Shown: positions 9,546-17,400 of the stretch, piece by piece
Numbering within the stretch: position 1 is the first letter of the stretch
Layout: the number at the start of each line of letters is the position of its first letter
DNA from: Mucilaginibacter sp.
GTDB lineage: Bacteria > Bacteroidota > Bacteroidia > Sphingobacteriales > Sphingobacteriaceae
Length of the DNA: 64,000 nucleotides
Direction: 5' to 3'
Assembly (NCBI RefSeq): GCF_025359345.1
Contig: NZ_JANYGQ010000032.1
Coordinates: 1 to 64,000 of the forward strand
Position numbers and translations under genes: made by a program
Notes under the pieces: model-generated
Told to the model about the DNA's origin: nothing
The model's input: the letters and a program-made list of their open reading frames with translations, nothing else
Database searches by the model: none

Positions 9546-10226
9546 ATGAAAAAATATATGGTCATTCTGCCAATTTCCGCAATGACAATCTTTATATCTA
9601 TACCTAAGGGTGCAGATGCTCAATTTATAGTAGGATCGGTTATTTCATCCACAGTAGGCAGGGTCATACGTGCAATTGACTTGCATGTACAAAGTATGCA
9701 GAACCAAACGATCTGGCTGCAAAATGCTCAAAAGGCGTTAGAAAACCAGTTATCCAAATTGAAACTAACGGAAATATCCGACTGGTCACAAAAGCAAAAA
9801 GACCTGTTTAGTTCCTATTACCAGGAACTATGGCAAATTAAAACCGCCATAGCCTATTATTCGCGAATAAGTGAAATGACCCAAAAGCAAGTTGCGCTGG
9901 TCAATTCCTATAATCATGCGTGGAACCTGCTAAAATCGGACAAACACTTTACAGCCGACGAACTCACTTATATGAGCAACGTCTATTCCGGCATATTACA
10001 GGAAAGCGTCAAAGACTTAGATCAAATACTGCTGGTAATCAATCCTAATAAAACACAGATGCCGGATGCCAAAAGAATGGAGATCATCAATAAGTCCGCC
10101 GACCACATGGATAGTAATTACAACGACATGCAGCAATTCAACAATCAAAACGAAATACTAAGCCTGCAACGGGCCGGCGATGAAAATGAGGTAATAACAC
10201 TTAAAAAATATTATGGAATCAATTAA
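9546..10226 (+). CDS. conjugal transfer protein, TraI-like (first of three tandem copies)
   Basis: A 226-residue exported protein with a signal peptide ending at GADA-Gln (about 26) and an all-helical, coiled-coil-prone mature part. Shared landmarks with the next two genes are LTYMSNVYSGILQESVKDL in the middle and EILSLQRAGDENEVITLKKYYGI at the end. The family resembles DUF4141/TraI secreted proteins of Bacteroidota conjugative elements, which by size and order may be VirB5-like minor pilus proteins. It overlaps the next gene by 14 bp. The function is inferred from position. Confidence 0.8.
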   Translation: MKKYMVILPISAMTIFISIPKGADAQFIVGSVISSTVGRVIRAIDLHVQSMQNQTIWLQNAQKALENQLSKLKLTEISDWSQKQKDLFSSYYQELWQIKTAIAYYSRISEMTQKQVALVNSYNHAWNLLKSDKHFTADELTYMSNVYSGILQESVKDLDQILLVINPNKTQMPDAKRMEIINKSADHMDSNYNDMQQFNNQNEILSLQRAGDENEVITLKKYYGIN

Positions 10227-10905
10227 GGTAAAAGGCAAAAGGTTAAAGCTGAAAGGTTTTTTAAGCCCCTTTAGGGGTTTGGGGTTGTGCTTTATGCTTT
10301 GCGCTTTCAGCTTTCAGCCTGCAAAAGCGCAGTCTTTCGACGAATGGTTTGCACAGGGTAAAACGCAGGTCAAATATCTGATACAACAAATTTCTGCTTT
10401 ATCCGCTTGCGAAAGTTCCTTGAAACAGGGTTATCATATCGTTAGCGGCGAGTTAAGTTCCATTAAGAACTTTTCAGGGAGTGAATATAGCCTGCACCAG
10501 GGCTATTATAATTCGTTAAGCCAGGTTAACCCGCTGGTAAAAAACAGCACGGATATGACCGCCATTCAATATGAACAGCAAAGCATTATCAGCCAGTTTA
10601 ATGCAATCAGTAATTTATCAGGTTTATCAGCGGCAGAACAAGCCTATATCCAAAATGTAGCGCAAAGCCTGATGTCAGAATGCAATAAAGATTTGGAGGA
10701 ATTGCAAGCAGTATTAACGCCTGGTAAACTGACCATGTCCGATGATGAACGCATTAAAAGGATTAATAAGGTAACGGCATCCATCAAAGACAAGTACATT
10801 TTTAGCTGCTCGTTTTGTACTAAAGTGCGGGTGTTGGCGGTGCAAAGGGTTAACGACAGTAACAGTAACAGCACGCTACAAAAGCTTTACGGCATTAATC
10901 CTTAA
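10213..10905 (+). CDS. conjugal transfer protein, TraI-like (second copy) with a repeat-derived signal peptide
   Basis: A 230-residue exported protein of the same helical family as its neighbours (AEQAYIQNVAQSLMSECNKDLEEL, and a C-terminus VRVLAVQRVNDSNSNSTLQKLYGI). Relatives are sometimes labelled TerB-like, but I see nothing supporting tellurite resistance. The first 39 residues (MESIKVKGKRLKLKG then a hydrophobic LGLCFMLCAFSF core and PAKA-Gln) are encoded by a REP-like palindromic repeat (10225-10319) that supplies a working-looking signal peptide. The mature part contains Cys pairs (CSFC) absent from the two sister proteins. The start at 10213 overlaps the upstream gene. Confidence 0.8.
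   Translation: MESIKVKGKRLKLKGFLSPFRGLGLCFMLCAFSFQPAKAQSFDEWFAQGKTQVKYLIQQISALSACESSLKQGYHIVSGELSSIKNFSGSEYSLHQGYYNSLSQVNPLVKNSTDMTAIQYEQQSIISQFNAISNLSGLSAAEQAYIQNVAQSLMSECNKDLEELQAVLTPGKLTMSDDERIKRINKVTASIKDKYIFSCSFCTKVRVLAVQRVNDSNSNSTLQKLYGINP
10225..10319. repeat. REP/MITE-like palindromic element inside a coding region
   Basis: An imperfect palindrome whose arms AAAGCTGAAAG (10245-10255) and CTTTCAGCTTT (10304-10314) are exact reverse complements. A smaller palindrome CCCCTTTAGGGG (10266-10277) sits in the centre. Low-complexity AAAGGCAAAAGG and CTTTATGCTTTGCG tracts lie on the two sides. This arrangement is typical of dispersed Bacteroidota intergenic repeats, but here it lies wholly inside the first 36 codons of a tra gene. 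Confidence 0.7.
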
Positions 10906-10917
10906 ACAACAATCATC

Positions 10918-11553
10918 ATGAAAAAAATCATCATCATACTAATACTAACGGGTGGGATAACAGTTTCAGCACATAAGGCCAACGCCCAAGCTTCAACCGC
11001 GCAGGATGTACAGCAACTGGTACTGGATATTGAAAAGTTAACACAGTTTAAAGCAATCCTTACCGATATGAAAACAGGTTACACTTTGTTAACGCAGGGG
11101 TACAACCAGGTAAAAGACATCTCACAGGGGAACTTCAATATACATTCAGCCTTCCTGAACAGCTTGATGGCAGTAAGCCCGGAAGTCAGGAAATACGGCC
11201 GCATTGCTGATATAATTGAAGAACAGGCAAGTATTGTTTCGGAGTATAAATCTACGTTGCGGCAAGCTAATGCGGGGGGACACTTTTACGCGGAGGAACT
11301 GATTTATATGAACCAGGTATTCAGCCAATTGCTCACCCAAAGCCTGAACAATTTAACAACGCTTGCCAATGTAATTACCGCCGGTAATCTACGCATGACT
11401 GATGCGGAACGACTGCAAACTATTGACCAAATCTATTCAGACACACAAAACAAACTGGTTTTCCTGCGAAGCTTTGATAATCAGGTGGCTATCCTTTCCC
11501 TGCAACGGGAAAAGGCACAAAATGATGTAAACACACTTCAAAAACTTTATTAA
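10918..11553 (+). CDS. conjugal transfer protein, TraI-like (third copy)
   Basis: A 211-residue exported protein with a conventional signal peptide (MKKIIIILILTGG to NAQA, about 23 residues) and the same helical architecture as the two preceding genes. These share FYAEELIYMNQVFSQLLTQSLNNL in the middle and VAILSLQREKAQNDVNTLQKLY at the end. It lies 12 bp after the second copy and 2 bp before TraJ, within one operon. Three consecutive diverged paralogues suggest hetero-oligomeric subunits rather than recent duplication. The exact role is not established. Confidence 0.8.
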   Translation: MKKIIIILILTGGITVSAHKANAQASTAQDVQQLVLDIEKLTQFKAILTDMKTGYTLLTQGYNQVKDISQGNFNIHSAFLNSLMAVSPEVRKYGRIADIIEEQASIVSEYKSTLRQANAGGHFYAEELIYMNQVFSQLLTQSLNNLTTLANVITAGNLRMTDAERLQTIDQIYSDTQNKLVFLRSFDNQVAILSLQREKAQNDVNTLQKLY

Positions 11554-11555
11554 TC

Positions 11556-12743
11556 ATGAAACGAAAGTTAATTTATACAAGTATAGGAGTGCTACTGCTA
11601 CTCTTTACTGCCACTCAAAGTCAGGCACAGGACATCACATCGAGCCTGCAAGGTATGCAACCCATACTTGACAATGTGTATAACCAAATGATACCCATGT
11701 GCAGCAACCTGATTGGGGCGGCGCAGGGCATAGCGGGATTTGCGGCTTTGTGGTATATCGCTTCGCGCGTATGGCGGCAGATTGCCAATGCGGAGCCGCT
11801 GGATTTTTACCCGCTTTTGCGCCCGTTCGCTTTGGGCATGGCGGTGATGCTGTTTCCAATGGTCATTTCGCTGATGAACGGCATTATGCAGCCTATCGTT
11901 TCGGCGACCGCCGCTATGGTGACAGATTCCAATAATTCAATCACATTATTATTAAAACAAAAGGAAGATGCTATTAAAAACAGTTCAAGCTACCAAATGT
12001 ACGTGGGCGATGACGGCAACGGCGACCGCGATAAATGGTACAAATACGCTCACCCTGATGACCCGAATGATCAAAACGAGGGAACATTTTCCAGCCTGGG
12101 AAATGATGTTAAGTTTATGATGGATAAGGCTTCTTACAATTTTAAGAACAGTATTAAGGAATGGATGAGTGAGATTTTGCAGGTGATCTATGCCGCAGCT
12201 ATTCTTTGTATCAATACCATACGAACTTTTTACTTGATCGTTTTAGCCATTTTAGGCCCGCTGGTATTTGGCTTTTCTGTCTTTGACGGCTTACAGCATA
12301 CCCTCTCCCAATGGGTTGCCCGGTATATCAATATATTTTTATGGTTGCCCATCGCAAACATATTCGGCAGCATCATCGGTAAAGTACAGCAGCAAATGCT
12401 CCAATTGGATATAAGCCAAATTCAAAGCGCCGGTGATACCTTTTTCAGTCCAACTGATACCTGTTACCTGATTTTCCTCTGCATTGGCATTGTGGGGTAC
12501 TTCTCCGTTCCGAGTGTGGCTAATTATGTAATTCATGCACATGGGGGAAACGGTTTATTGAGTAAGGTAAACAATGTGGCATCCACAACGGTAAGCACAA
12601 CCATAAGCGCGGCATCAGCAGTAGGTGGCCGGATGGAACAAACCCGGAGTAACATACTAAATGCGCCAGGCGATTTTAAGGCAGGCTACAACAGTGGAAA
12701 TTCCGGAAGCAATTACCAAAAAGACAAACTATCCGGGAAATAA
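11556..12743 (+). CDS. traJ: conjugative transposon protein TraJ
   Basis: A 395-residue polytopic membrane protein with an N-terminal signal-like segment (ending near SQAQ, about 25) and several hydrophobic helices. Landmarks are NLIGAAQGIAGFAALWYIASRVWRQI, LRPFALGMAVMLFPMVISLMNG and FYLIVLAILGPLVFGFSVFDGL. These match Bacteroidota TraJ, and the layout is that of VirB6/TrbL proteins, the inner-membrane channel part of type IV secretion systems. The C-terminal tail is Ser/Gly-rich and cytoplasmic-like. It lies between the TraI-like genes and TraK as in CTnDOT. Confidence 0.92.
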   Translation: MKRKLIYTSIGVLLLLFTATQSQAQDITSSLQGMQPILDNVYNQMIPMCSNLIGAAQGIAGFAALWYIASRVWRQIANAEPLDFYPLLRPFALGMAVMLFPMVISLMNGIMQPIVSATAAMVTDSNNSITLLLKQKEDAIKNSSSYQMYVGDDGNGDRDKWYKYAHPDDPNDQNEGTFSSLGNDVKFMMDKASYNFKNSIKEWMSEILQVIYAAAILCINTIRTFYLIVLAILGPLVFGFSVFDGLQHTLSQWVARYINIFLWLPIANIFGSIIGKVQQQMLQLDISQIQSAGDTFFSPTDTCYLIFLCIGIVGYFSVPSVANYVIHAHGGNGLLSKVNNVASTTVSTTISAASAVGGRMEQTRSNILNAPGDFKAGYNSGNSGSNYQKDKLSGK

Positions 12744-12784
12744 ATCGGTGCAATCATTAATTAATCAGTGTAATCCCAATCAAT

Positions 12785-13408
12785 ATGTTCAATCAATTCA
12801 GAAATATCGACACCGCATTCAAGCATATCAAGCTATTCAGCTACTTGTTAATTGCAGCTTGTATAGCTATTTCCTGCTTTGCCATTTATAAAAGTTATCA
12901 GAGTTCGGATAATTACAAGGCACACATTTATATCCTTGCCAATGGCAAGGCATTGGAAGCTATCGCATCCGACCGTAAGCAAAATATACCCGTAGAGGCA
13001 CGCGATCATATTAAAATGTTTCACGAAGATTTCTTCACGCTTGACCCGGATGAAAAAGCCATACAAGCTACAATCACCAAAGCTTTGTATTTGGCCGATG
13101 AAAGCGCAAAAAGGCAATATGATGATTTAAAGGAAGCCGGTTATTATTCAAACATCGTTTCCGGTAATATCAGCCAGCAAATAGCAATAGACAGTATTTC
13201 ATTGGATATGAAAGTATATCCATACGCCTTTAAATGCTTTGCGACCGAAAAACTGATCCGCACTACATCAACAACGACCAGGAATTTAGTAACACAAGGT
13301 TATCTCCGGAATGTCAGTCGGAGCGACAATAACCCGCATGGGTTTTTGATAGAACAATGGGAAACGCTGGAAAACAAGGATGAACAAGTAAAAAACACGC
13401 AACCATGA
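12785..13408 (+). CDS. traK: conjugative transposon protein TraK
   Basis: A 207-residue protein with one N-terminal transmembrane helix (about 17-38, KLFSYLLIAACIAISCFAIY) and a periplasmic domain. It matches Bacteroidota TraK at DHIKMFHEDFFTLDPDEKAI and RNLVTQGYLRNVSRSDNNPHGFLIE. Size, single-pass topology and fold signature are those of VirB8-like proteins, the assembly factors of the translocation channel. It follows TraJ by 41 bp and overlaps the next gene as ATGA at 13405-13408. Confidence 0.92.
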   Translation: MFNQFRNIDTAFKHIKLFSYLLIAACIAISCFAIYKSYQSSDNYKAHIYILANGKALEAIASDRKQNIPVEARDHIKMFHEDFFTLDPDEKAIQATITKALYLADESAKRQYDDLKEAGYYSNIVSGNISQQIAIDSISLDMKVYPYAFKCFATEKLIRTTSTTTRNLVTQGYLRNVSRSDNNPHGFLIEQWETLENKDEQVKNTQP

Positions 13409-13620
13409 GAATTTTTCGCAGAAAGCAAAGGGATTACAGCCCGAACCCGCTGGCGGCAAAAGCTATCAGCCGCCTTTCGGAATTGCAGTCGAATACAGCC
13501 GATTGGCTGAATAGCCGTACCATTCAATTTAACAGGCGGCAACAGGTATTGTTCCTGGTCATTATTTGCCTGCTGTTTGGCGGCGGCAGTCTTTATCTGA
13601 TATGTAAAGCGATCTTATAA
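13405..13620 (+). CDS. small membrane protein in the TraL position
   Basis: A 71-residue protein with a basic N-terminal half and one C-terminal transmembrane helix (about 48-69, QVLFLVIICLLFGGGSLYLI). It overlaps the TraK stop and precedes TraM, exactly where CTnDOT has traL. The sequence is too short and variable to confirm homology. It probably forms part of the inner-membrane complex with TraK and TraM. Confidence 0.75.
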   Translation: MRIFRRKQRDYSPNPLAAKAISRLSELQSNTADWLNSRTIQFNRRQQVLFLVIICLLFGGGSLYLICKAIL

Positions 13621-13649
13621 TTTATTATTAACCTAAAAAAATTAATTCC

Positions 13650-14717
13650 ATGAAAACACAGGAAGAAAGAAAACGAAAAATGCTGCTGGTCTTACCACTG
13701 CTGCTATTGCCCTTTTTGGCATTAGCCTTTTATGCACTCGGCGGCGGCAAGGGAAATCTTGCAAACGGAAATCAACAAATCAGCAAAGGGTTAAATACCA
13801 CCCTACCCGGAGCACAGTTGCAGCACGAGAAAGCGCAGGATAAAATGGCGCTGTATGATAAAGCTATGCGGGATTCCGCTGCTGCTAAATCGCGGGCCAG
13901 TGGCAATGCCTTTGCCGCGTTAGGTTGGGATACTTCAGGACAAGGGCAAACCAATAAATCATTACCTACCCATAGCGCACAGGTTAACGAAACAAAGATC
14001 AACCAAAAGTTGGCAGAGATTAACAGGCAGATCAGCCAACCCGAACCATTGGCTCATTATCCCAACAATTATTCAAATACAAATTCCGCTTCACCTGATT
14101 TGGACAGGATGGAAAAGCTTATTAAAAGCAAGGAACGGGGAAATACCCCCGACCCGGAAATGAAGCAGCTAAATACGATGCTCGACAAGATCATGCAAAT
14201 ACAAAATCCGGGTTTAGCCAAAGCAAAGCAAACGGATAAACCTGTTTCAAAAGACAGTGCCTTTAAAGCCATTCCCGCCATGATTGACGGTAACCAAAAA
14301 GTGATAAACGGCGGCGTAGTGAAACTACGATTGCAGGACACCATCAGAATAAATGGCGTGACTTTTCCAAAAGGGCAATCTTTATCGGGCTCCTGCACGG
14401 TTACAAACCAGCGGCTGTTGTTGGATATTAAAAATATCCGCTTGGGCACATCCATTCTCCCGGTCAATTTGACGGTCTTTTCACTGGATGGGATGCAGGG
14501 CATTAATGCACCGGAAGCGGAATTAGGCGGAGCTGCCGGGGACGGCGCAAACGGCGCATTGGAAAATATGGAGTTTCTAAGCATGGATCAATCGGTATCA
14601 ACGCAAGCGGCTACCGCCGGTATAAATGCTGCCAAAGGATTATTGGGTAAAAAGGTAAAGAAGATCAGGATAAAGCTAAAAGGCGGTGTAACTGTCTTGC
14701 TCCGAAATAATAAATGA
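13650..14717 (+). CDS. traM: conjugative transposon protein TraM
   Basis: A 355-residue protein with a short basic N-terminus, one transmembrane helix (about 11-32) and a long Pro/Gln/Lys-rich periplasmic linker (about 35-215). The compact C-terminal beta-domain has IPAMIDGNQKVINGGVVKLR and ITRINGVTFPKGQSL-like landmarks (here DTIRINGVTFPKGQSL). This is the TraM layout, analogous to VirB10, which spans the envelope and links inner and outer parts of the channel. In CTnDOT the next gene is traN (VirB9-like), but here an unrelated gene starts 4 bp downstream, so the operon breaks off after TraM. Confidence 0.92.
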   Translation: MKTQEERKRKMLLVLPLLLLPFLALAFYALGGGKGNLANGNQQISKGLNTTLPGAQLQHEKAQDKMALYDKAMRDSAAAKSRASGNAFAALGWDTSGQGQTNKSLPTHSAQVNETKINQKLAEINRQISQPEPLAHYPNNYSNTNSASPDLDRMEKLIKSKERGNTPDPEMKQLNTMLDKIMQIQNPGLAKAKQTDKPVSKDSAFKAIPAMIDGNQKVINGGVVKLRLQDTIRINGVTFPKGQSLSGSCTVTNQRLLLDIKNIRLGTSILPVNLTVFSLDGMQGINAPEAELGGAAGDGANGALENMEFLSMDQSVSTQAATAGINAAKGLLGKKVKKIRIKLKGGVTVLLRNNK

Positions 14718-14721
14718 CCCC

Positions 14722-15996
14722 ATGCAACTGGAAACCAAATATGCTGAAAAGATCATCACCCTGCTGGAAGACGCACAAGATGTCGGGCTTGCGCATGTCG
14801 TGTTTGAACTGCGACCGCAGGATATGGAACTACAGCCCCACCAGTTGAGTTTTTTTGAAAAGCTCGGTGAGGCTTTAGACTACCTCGACAATGCGGCAGG
14901 AAATAATTACCTACCGGGGGACGCGGACTACCCAATTTACTACCGGCACGCCGACCAGTTACTGGAAGAAATCAAACAAGCGAATCTATTAACCATAAAC
15001 AAGATTGACATGAATTTAAACAATTTAGAAAACCTCAAAGAGGAATTAAAAGCGTTGGCCTTTAAGGATAAGGTCATCAGCGAAATGGAAAAGAACATGG
15101 AAAAGGGTATCCCTGAATTTACCCTTAATGACCATGTTGCAGGTGCCAGGGGTCAGGTTGACCTTACTCTGCATTTCAAACAGTCCGGGCAATCGGAGTA
15201 TTATTATTTTAACAAATTTGAAGTGGCCCTCAACCAGGGCAAGCCATTGGAAGACGGACAGAAATATATGGTTGTTTCGCCAGATGGGGCCGGAAAGAAC
15301 ATGGTTAAGAAGCTGGAAAACGTTTCGGAAGCCATCGCATTTTTTAAAGAGCAGAAAGGCAACAGTGAATTAGCTACCGGCAAGGATGAAAAAAACCGTA
15401 CCAAGCTGGCCACAATGGAAAACGGAAAGGTAAACTATGTCGCCAAAGAGTTTCAACGCACTTTCAAAACACCATCCGTAACGCAAACCTTTTACGTGGA
15501 TAAAGGAAAGGGCTTTACCGCCGATCAGGCCGCAAATTTGATACAGGGACGTGCGGTTTACCGGGATGACATGGCGAACGTTGCAGGGATTACTTATAAG
15601 GCATGGGTCAAATTAGATATGGATACTGCTAAAGACCGCCACCAGAATTTTTACACTAACCAGTACCATGATCCGTCTTATGGGTTCAACCTGGCCAATA
15701 CTTTAGATAAATTCAATATCAAAGAATTGAACGACCCAGCGAAAAAGGAAGCATTGGAAACTTCATTGAAAAACGGCAACCGCCCCTTAATCACTACCGT
15801 AAAAGACGGGCAGGAAGTCAAAATGTTTGTCGAGGCCGTTCCCCGTTACAGCCAAATCAACCTTTACCAGGAAAACGGCAAGCCGGAAAAAAGGGAGCAA
15901 TTCTTAAAAGAGCCTAAAATAGATCAATCACTGAACCAGGGCAAAGGCCAAAGTAAGGGTAAAGAAATGGCCGAAAGCCAGGGAATGGGTGTTTAA
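14722..15996 (+). CDS. DUF3945-like mobile-element protein
   Basis: A 424-residue cytoplasmic protein. Residues 1-95 form an acidic helical part. From about 100 onward it carries the repeating pattern of DUF3945/DUF4099-type proteins of Bacteroidota islands: MEKGIPEFTL, LHFKQSGQSEYYYFNKFEV, TQTFYVDKGKGFTADQAANLIQGRAVYRD, then QYHDPSYGFNL, GNRPLITTVKDGQEVKMFVEA. In relatives such domains are found near topoisomerases and DNA-processing genes, but no biochemical function is known. It begins 4 bp after TraM where TraN would be expected, so it is probably transcribed with the tra operon. The domain name is from memory of family patterns. Confidence 0.72.
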   Translation: MQLETKYAEKIITLLEDAQDVGLAHVVFELRPQDMELQPHQLSFFEKLGEALDYLDNAAGNNYLPGDADYPIYYRHADQLLEEIKQANLLTINKIDMNLNNLENLKEELKALAFKDKVISEMEKNMEKGIPEFTLNDHVAGARGQVDLTLHFKQSGQSEYYYFNKFEVALNQGKPLEDGQKYMVVSPDGAGKNMVKKLENVSEAIAFFKEQKGNSELATGKDEKNRTKLATMENGKVNYVAKEFQRTFKTPSVTQTFYVDKGKGFTADQAANLIQGRAVYRDDMANVAGITYKAWVKLDMDTAKDRHQNFYTNQYHDPSYGFNLANTLDKFNIKELNDPAKKEALETSLKNGNRPLITTVKDGQEVKMFVEAVPRYSQINLYQENGKPEKREQFLKEPKIDQSLNQGKGQSKGKEMAESQGMGV

Positions 15997-16055
15997 GGAT
16001 ACCCCGGTAAAGAACTAATCAAATAATTTATAAATTCAATTTAAAATCTAACAGC

Positions 16056-16235
16056 ATGAAAAAGTTTGAAGAATTAAAAGACCTGGTAACATCTGTAGAA
16101 AATGATGCAAAGGCGTTCTATGAAAAAGGTAACAGTGCAGCAGGCAGGCGTTTGCGCAATGCTTTACAGCAAATTAAAGTTGCTGCGACCGATATTCGTA
16201 AGGAAGTAACAGAAATCAAAAGCAAAGCAAAATAA
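16056..16235 (+). CDS. histone H1-like protein (Hc1 type), 59 residues
   Basis: A 59-residue basic protein starting MKKFEELKDLVTSVENDAKAF. The conserved centre YEKGNSAAGRRLRNALQQIK and the DIRKEVTEIKSK tail match the Bacteroidota H1-like proteins related to chlamydial Hc1. These are short, Lys/Arg-rich, mainly helical proteins thought to bind DNA. It lies 59 bp after the DUF3945-like gene and is followed directly by an intrinsic terminator (16262-16293), which supports it as a real, last gene of a transcript. A chromosomal paralogue is likely but outside the window. Confidence 0.82.
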   Translation: MKKFEELKDLVTSVENDAKAFYEKGNSAAGRRLRNALQQIKVAATDIRKEVTEIKSKAK

Positions 16236-16261
16236 ACAGCCTTTAGCTGTGTTGGAGCCTG

Positions 16262-16293
16262 AAGCCCGGCCTGAAAAGTGTCCGGGCTTTTTG
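16262..16293 (+). terminator. intrinsic terminator after the H1-like gene
   Basis: An 8-bp perfect stem AAGCCCGG / CCGGGCTT (16262-16269 and 16282-16289) with a 12-nt loop is followed directly by a T run. It lies 27 bp past the stop of the H1-like gene on the same strand. Confidence 0.8.
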
Positions 16294-16364
16294 TTGCCTA
16301 TATCTCAGCAGGTCCAGCCGCTTCATTCGTCCCTCATTCAGCCGCTTCCCTGCATTTTAAAAGA

Positions 16365-16414
16365 CCGTGCGGTTTGGGCATCGCCTGCGCTCACCCAAAC
16401 CACACGGACTTTTT
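16365..16414 (+). terminator. long hairpin, terminator-like
   Basis: The stem CCGTGCGGTTTGGG (16365-16378) pairs with CCCAAACCACACGG (16394-16407) over 14 bp with one mismatch, a 15-nt loop, and is followed by ACTTTTT. It may be a second terminator or a REP-type palindrome. Confidence 0.6.
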
Positions 16415-16492
16415 ACCGCCACTTCTTATTTTTTTAATAACTGCTCCTTATTACCTCTTAAAATTCCCCCAGGCTTTTTGGTTAGCAAATTT

Positions 16493-16618
16493 CTGAACAA
16501 GCCCTTTGACGTCAAGACCGGGGCCCTGCGGGTTTGCTGAAAAAAAATCTTCCTTGCTCGTTCCTCGCAAGAGTATTTTTTTTCGCAAAGTCTTGCCTTA
16601 CAAAGGGCTTGTGTTCAG
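16493..16618. repeat. 126-bp compound inverted repeat
   Basis: Nested arms pair across the element: CTGAAC with GTTCAG at the rim, ACAAGCCCTTTG (16497-16508) with CAAAGGGCTTGT (16601-16612), CAAGAC (16513-16518) with GTCTTG (16590-16595), GAAAAAAAAT (16539-16548) with ATTTTTTTTC (16575-16584), and TTGC with GCAA near the tip. The order is preserved, so the whole region can fold as one long interrupted stem. Small palindromes TGACGTCA and GGGGCCC lie in the left arm. Confidence 0.75.
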
Positions 16619-16680
16619 GTGAGGTTGCTTAACAAAAAGCCAGGAGGCCCTGCCGACTGACTTTAAAAAGAAAAGCAACC

Positions 16681-16806
16681 ATGAAAACAGCAAACGGCAG
16701 AAGCCCACCACACACAGCCCAACAGCGGAGCGAACAGACCGCCCCGCCATTGCAAAACGCCTCATTAGGGCAATTACTGAATTTATTAGAAACATTTAAA
16801 AATTAG
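16681..16806 (+). CDS. small hypothetical protein, 41 residues
   Basis: A 41-residue frame starting ATG at 16681 (MKTANGRSPPHTAQQRSEQT) and ending in a short amphipathic helix SLGQLLNLLETFKN. It lies 5 bp before the next gene, which argues for a translated leader gene of the same transcript. No family is recognised, and the short length keeps confidence low. Confidence 0.45.
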   Translation: MKTANGRSPPHTAQQRSEQTAPPLQNASLGQLLNLLETFKN

Positions 16807-16811
16807 AAATT

Positions 16812-17393
16812 ATGAAAACCGCAGAAGTAAAAACAACAGGGATTAACAATAACAGGGCAAATATCACAGGTAACAATAATGTAACTGCAAAAGCAAGCAA
16901 TTTGCCAGTAAGTACTTTAAACGGCGAAGCCAAAAAAGACGAACCGAAGAAAGCGGAAACCCCCGCACCTGTACAGGCAACCGAACAGCCTAAAGAAATA
17001 GTACAGGCAGAGAACAGCCCCAAAATTGTGGCAGAACAGCCAAAGGCAGAAGAACCAAAGAGAGTTGCCGAGGAAGTAAAACCCGCTAAACCTGTAATGA
17101 ATTTAGAGGGTACGTTAAAATTAGTGGAAGAACTGCACCGCCGTAAAGTGCAACGGGATAAATTAATGGATACCATCCAAAGTTTGGAAGCTTTTGAGGT
17201 TAACCAAAAGGATGAAGCCGAAGAAAGCGGGATAACCAATTATTCCCGGTGCGAACTAACCATTGCAGATGACAAGGGCAAAAGCTTTACCACTAAAAAC
17301 CCGGTAATCATTTTTCATGTAACGCAGTATGTGAACGCCCTTTGTATAGACAAACTGGCGCAGATTGAAGCAGGTATCATTATTCCCGCTTAA
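16812..17393 (+). CDS. island hypothetical protein with Pro/Glu/Lys-rich N-terminus
   Basis: A 193-residue soluble protein. The first 95 residues are low-complexity (Asn, then Pro/Glu/Lys/Ala-rich), likely disordered. Residues 98-193 form a compact domain with a helical LEGTLKLVEELHRRKVQRDKL part and a beta-rich TNYSRCELTIADDKGKSFTTKNP part ending in a helix. Similar proteins occur in Bacteroidota mobile elements near DUF932 genes, and no function is known. It is followed by a strong terminator at 17401-17439. Confidence 0.7.
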   Translation: MKTAEVKTTGINNNRANITGNNNVTAKASNLPVSTLNGEAKKDEPKKAETPAPVQATEQPKEIVQAENSPKIVAEQPKAEEPKRVAEEVKPAKPVMNLEGTLKLVEELHRRKVQRDKLMDTIQSLEAFEVNQKDEAEESGITNYSRCELTIADDKGKSFTTKNPVIIFHVTQYVNALCIDKLAQIEAGIIIPA

Positions 17394-17400
17394 TTAATGG

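Larger units (their letters stand above)
16236..16680. other. gene-free stretch with three hairpin structures
   Basis: No convincing gene is present. The stretch contains an intrinsic terminator (16262-16293), a 14-bp-stem hairpin followed by T residues (16365-16414) and a 126-bp compound palindrome (16493-16618). Open frames here have no start context or protein-like composition. The density of secondary structure suggests a boundary between transcription units and possibly a functional RNA or DNA-processing site. Confidence 0.7.

Noticed and set aside
10213..10905. Tellurite-resistance (TerB) label often attached to similar tra-operon proteins
   Set aside because: The protein is an exported helical member of a tandem TraI-like set; nothing in sequence or context supports tellurite resistance.
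16249..16496. Overlapping open frames of 62 and 72 codons after the H1-like gene
   Set aside because: They cover an intrinsic terminator and a long hairpin and have composition expected from structured non-coding DNA.
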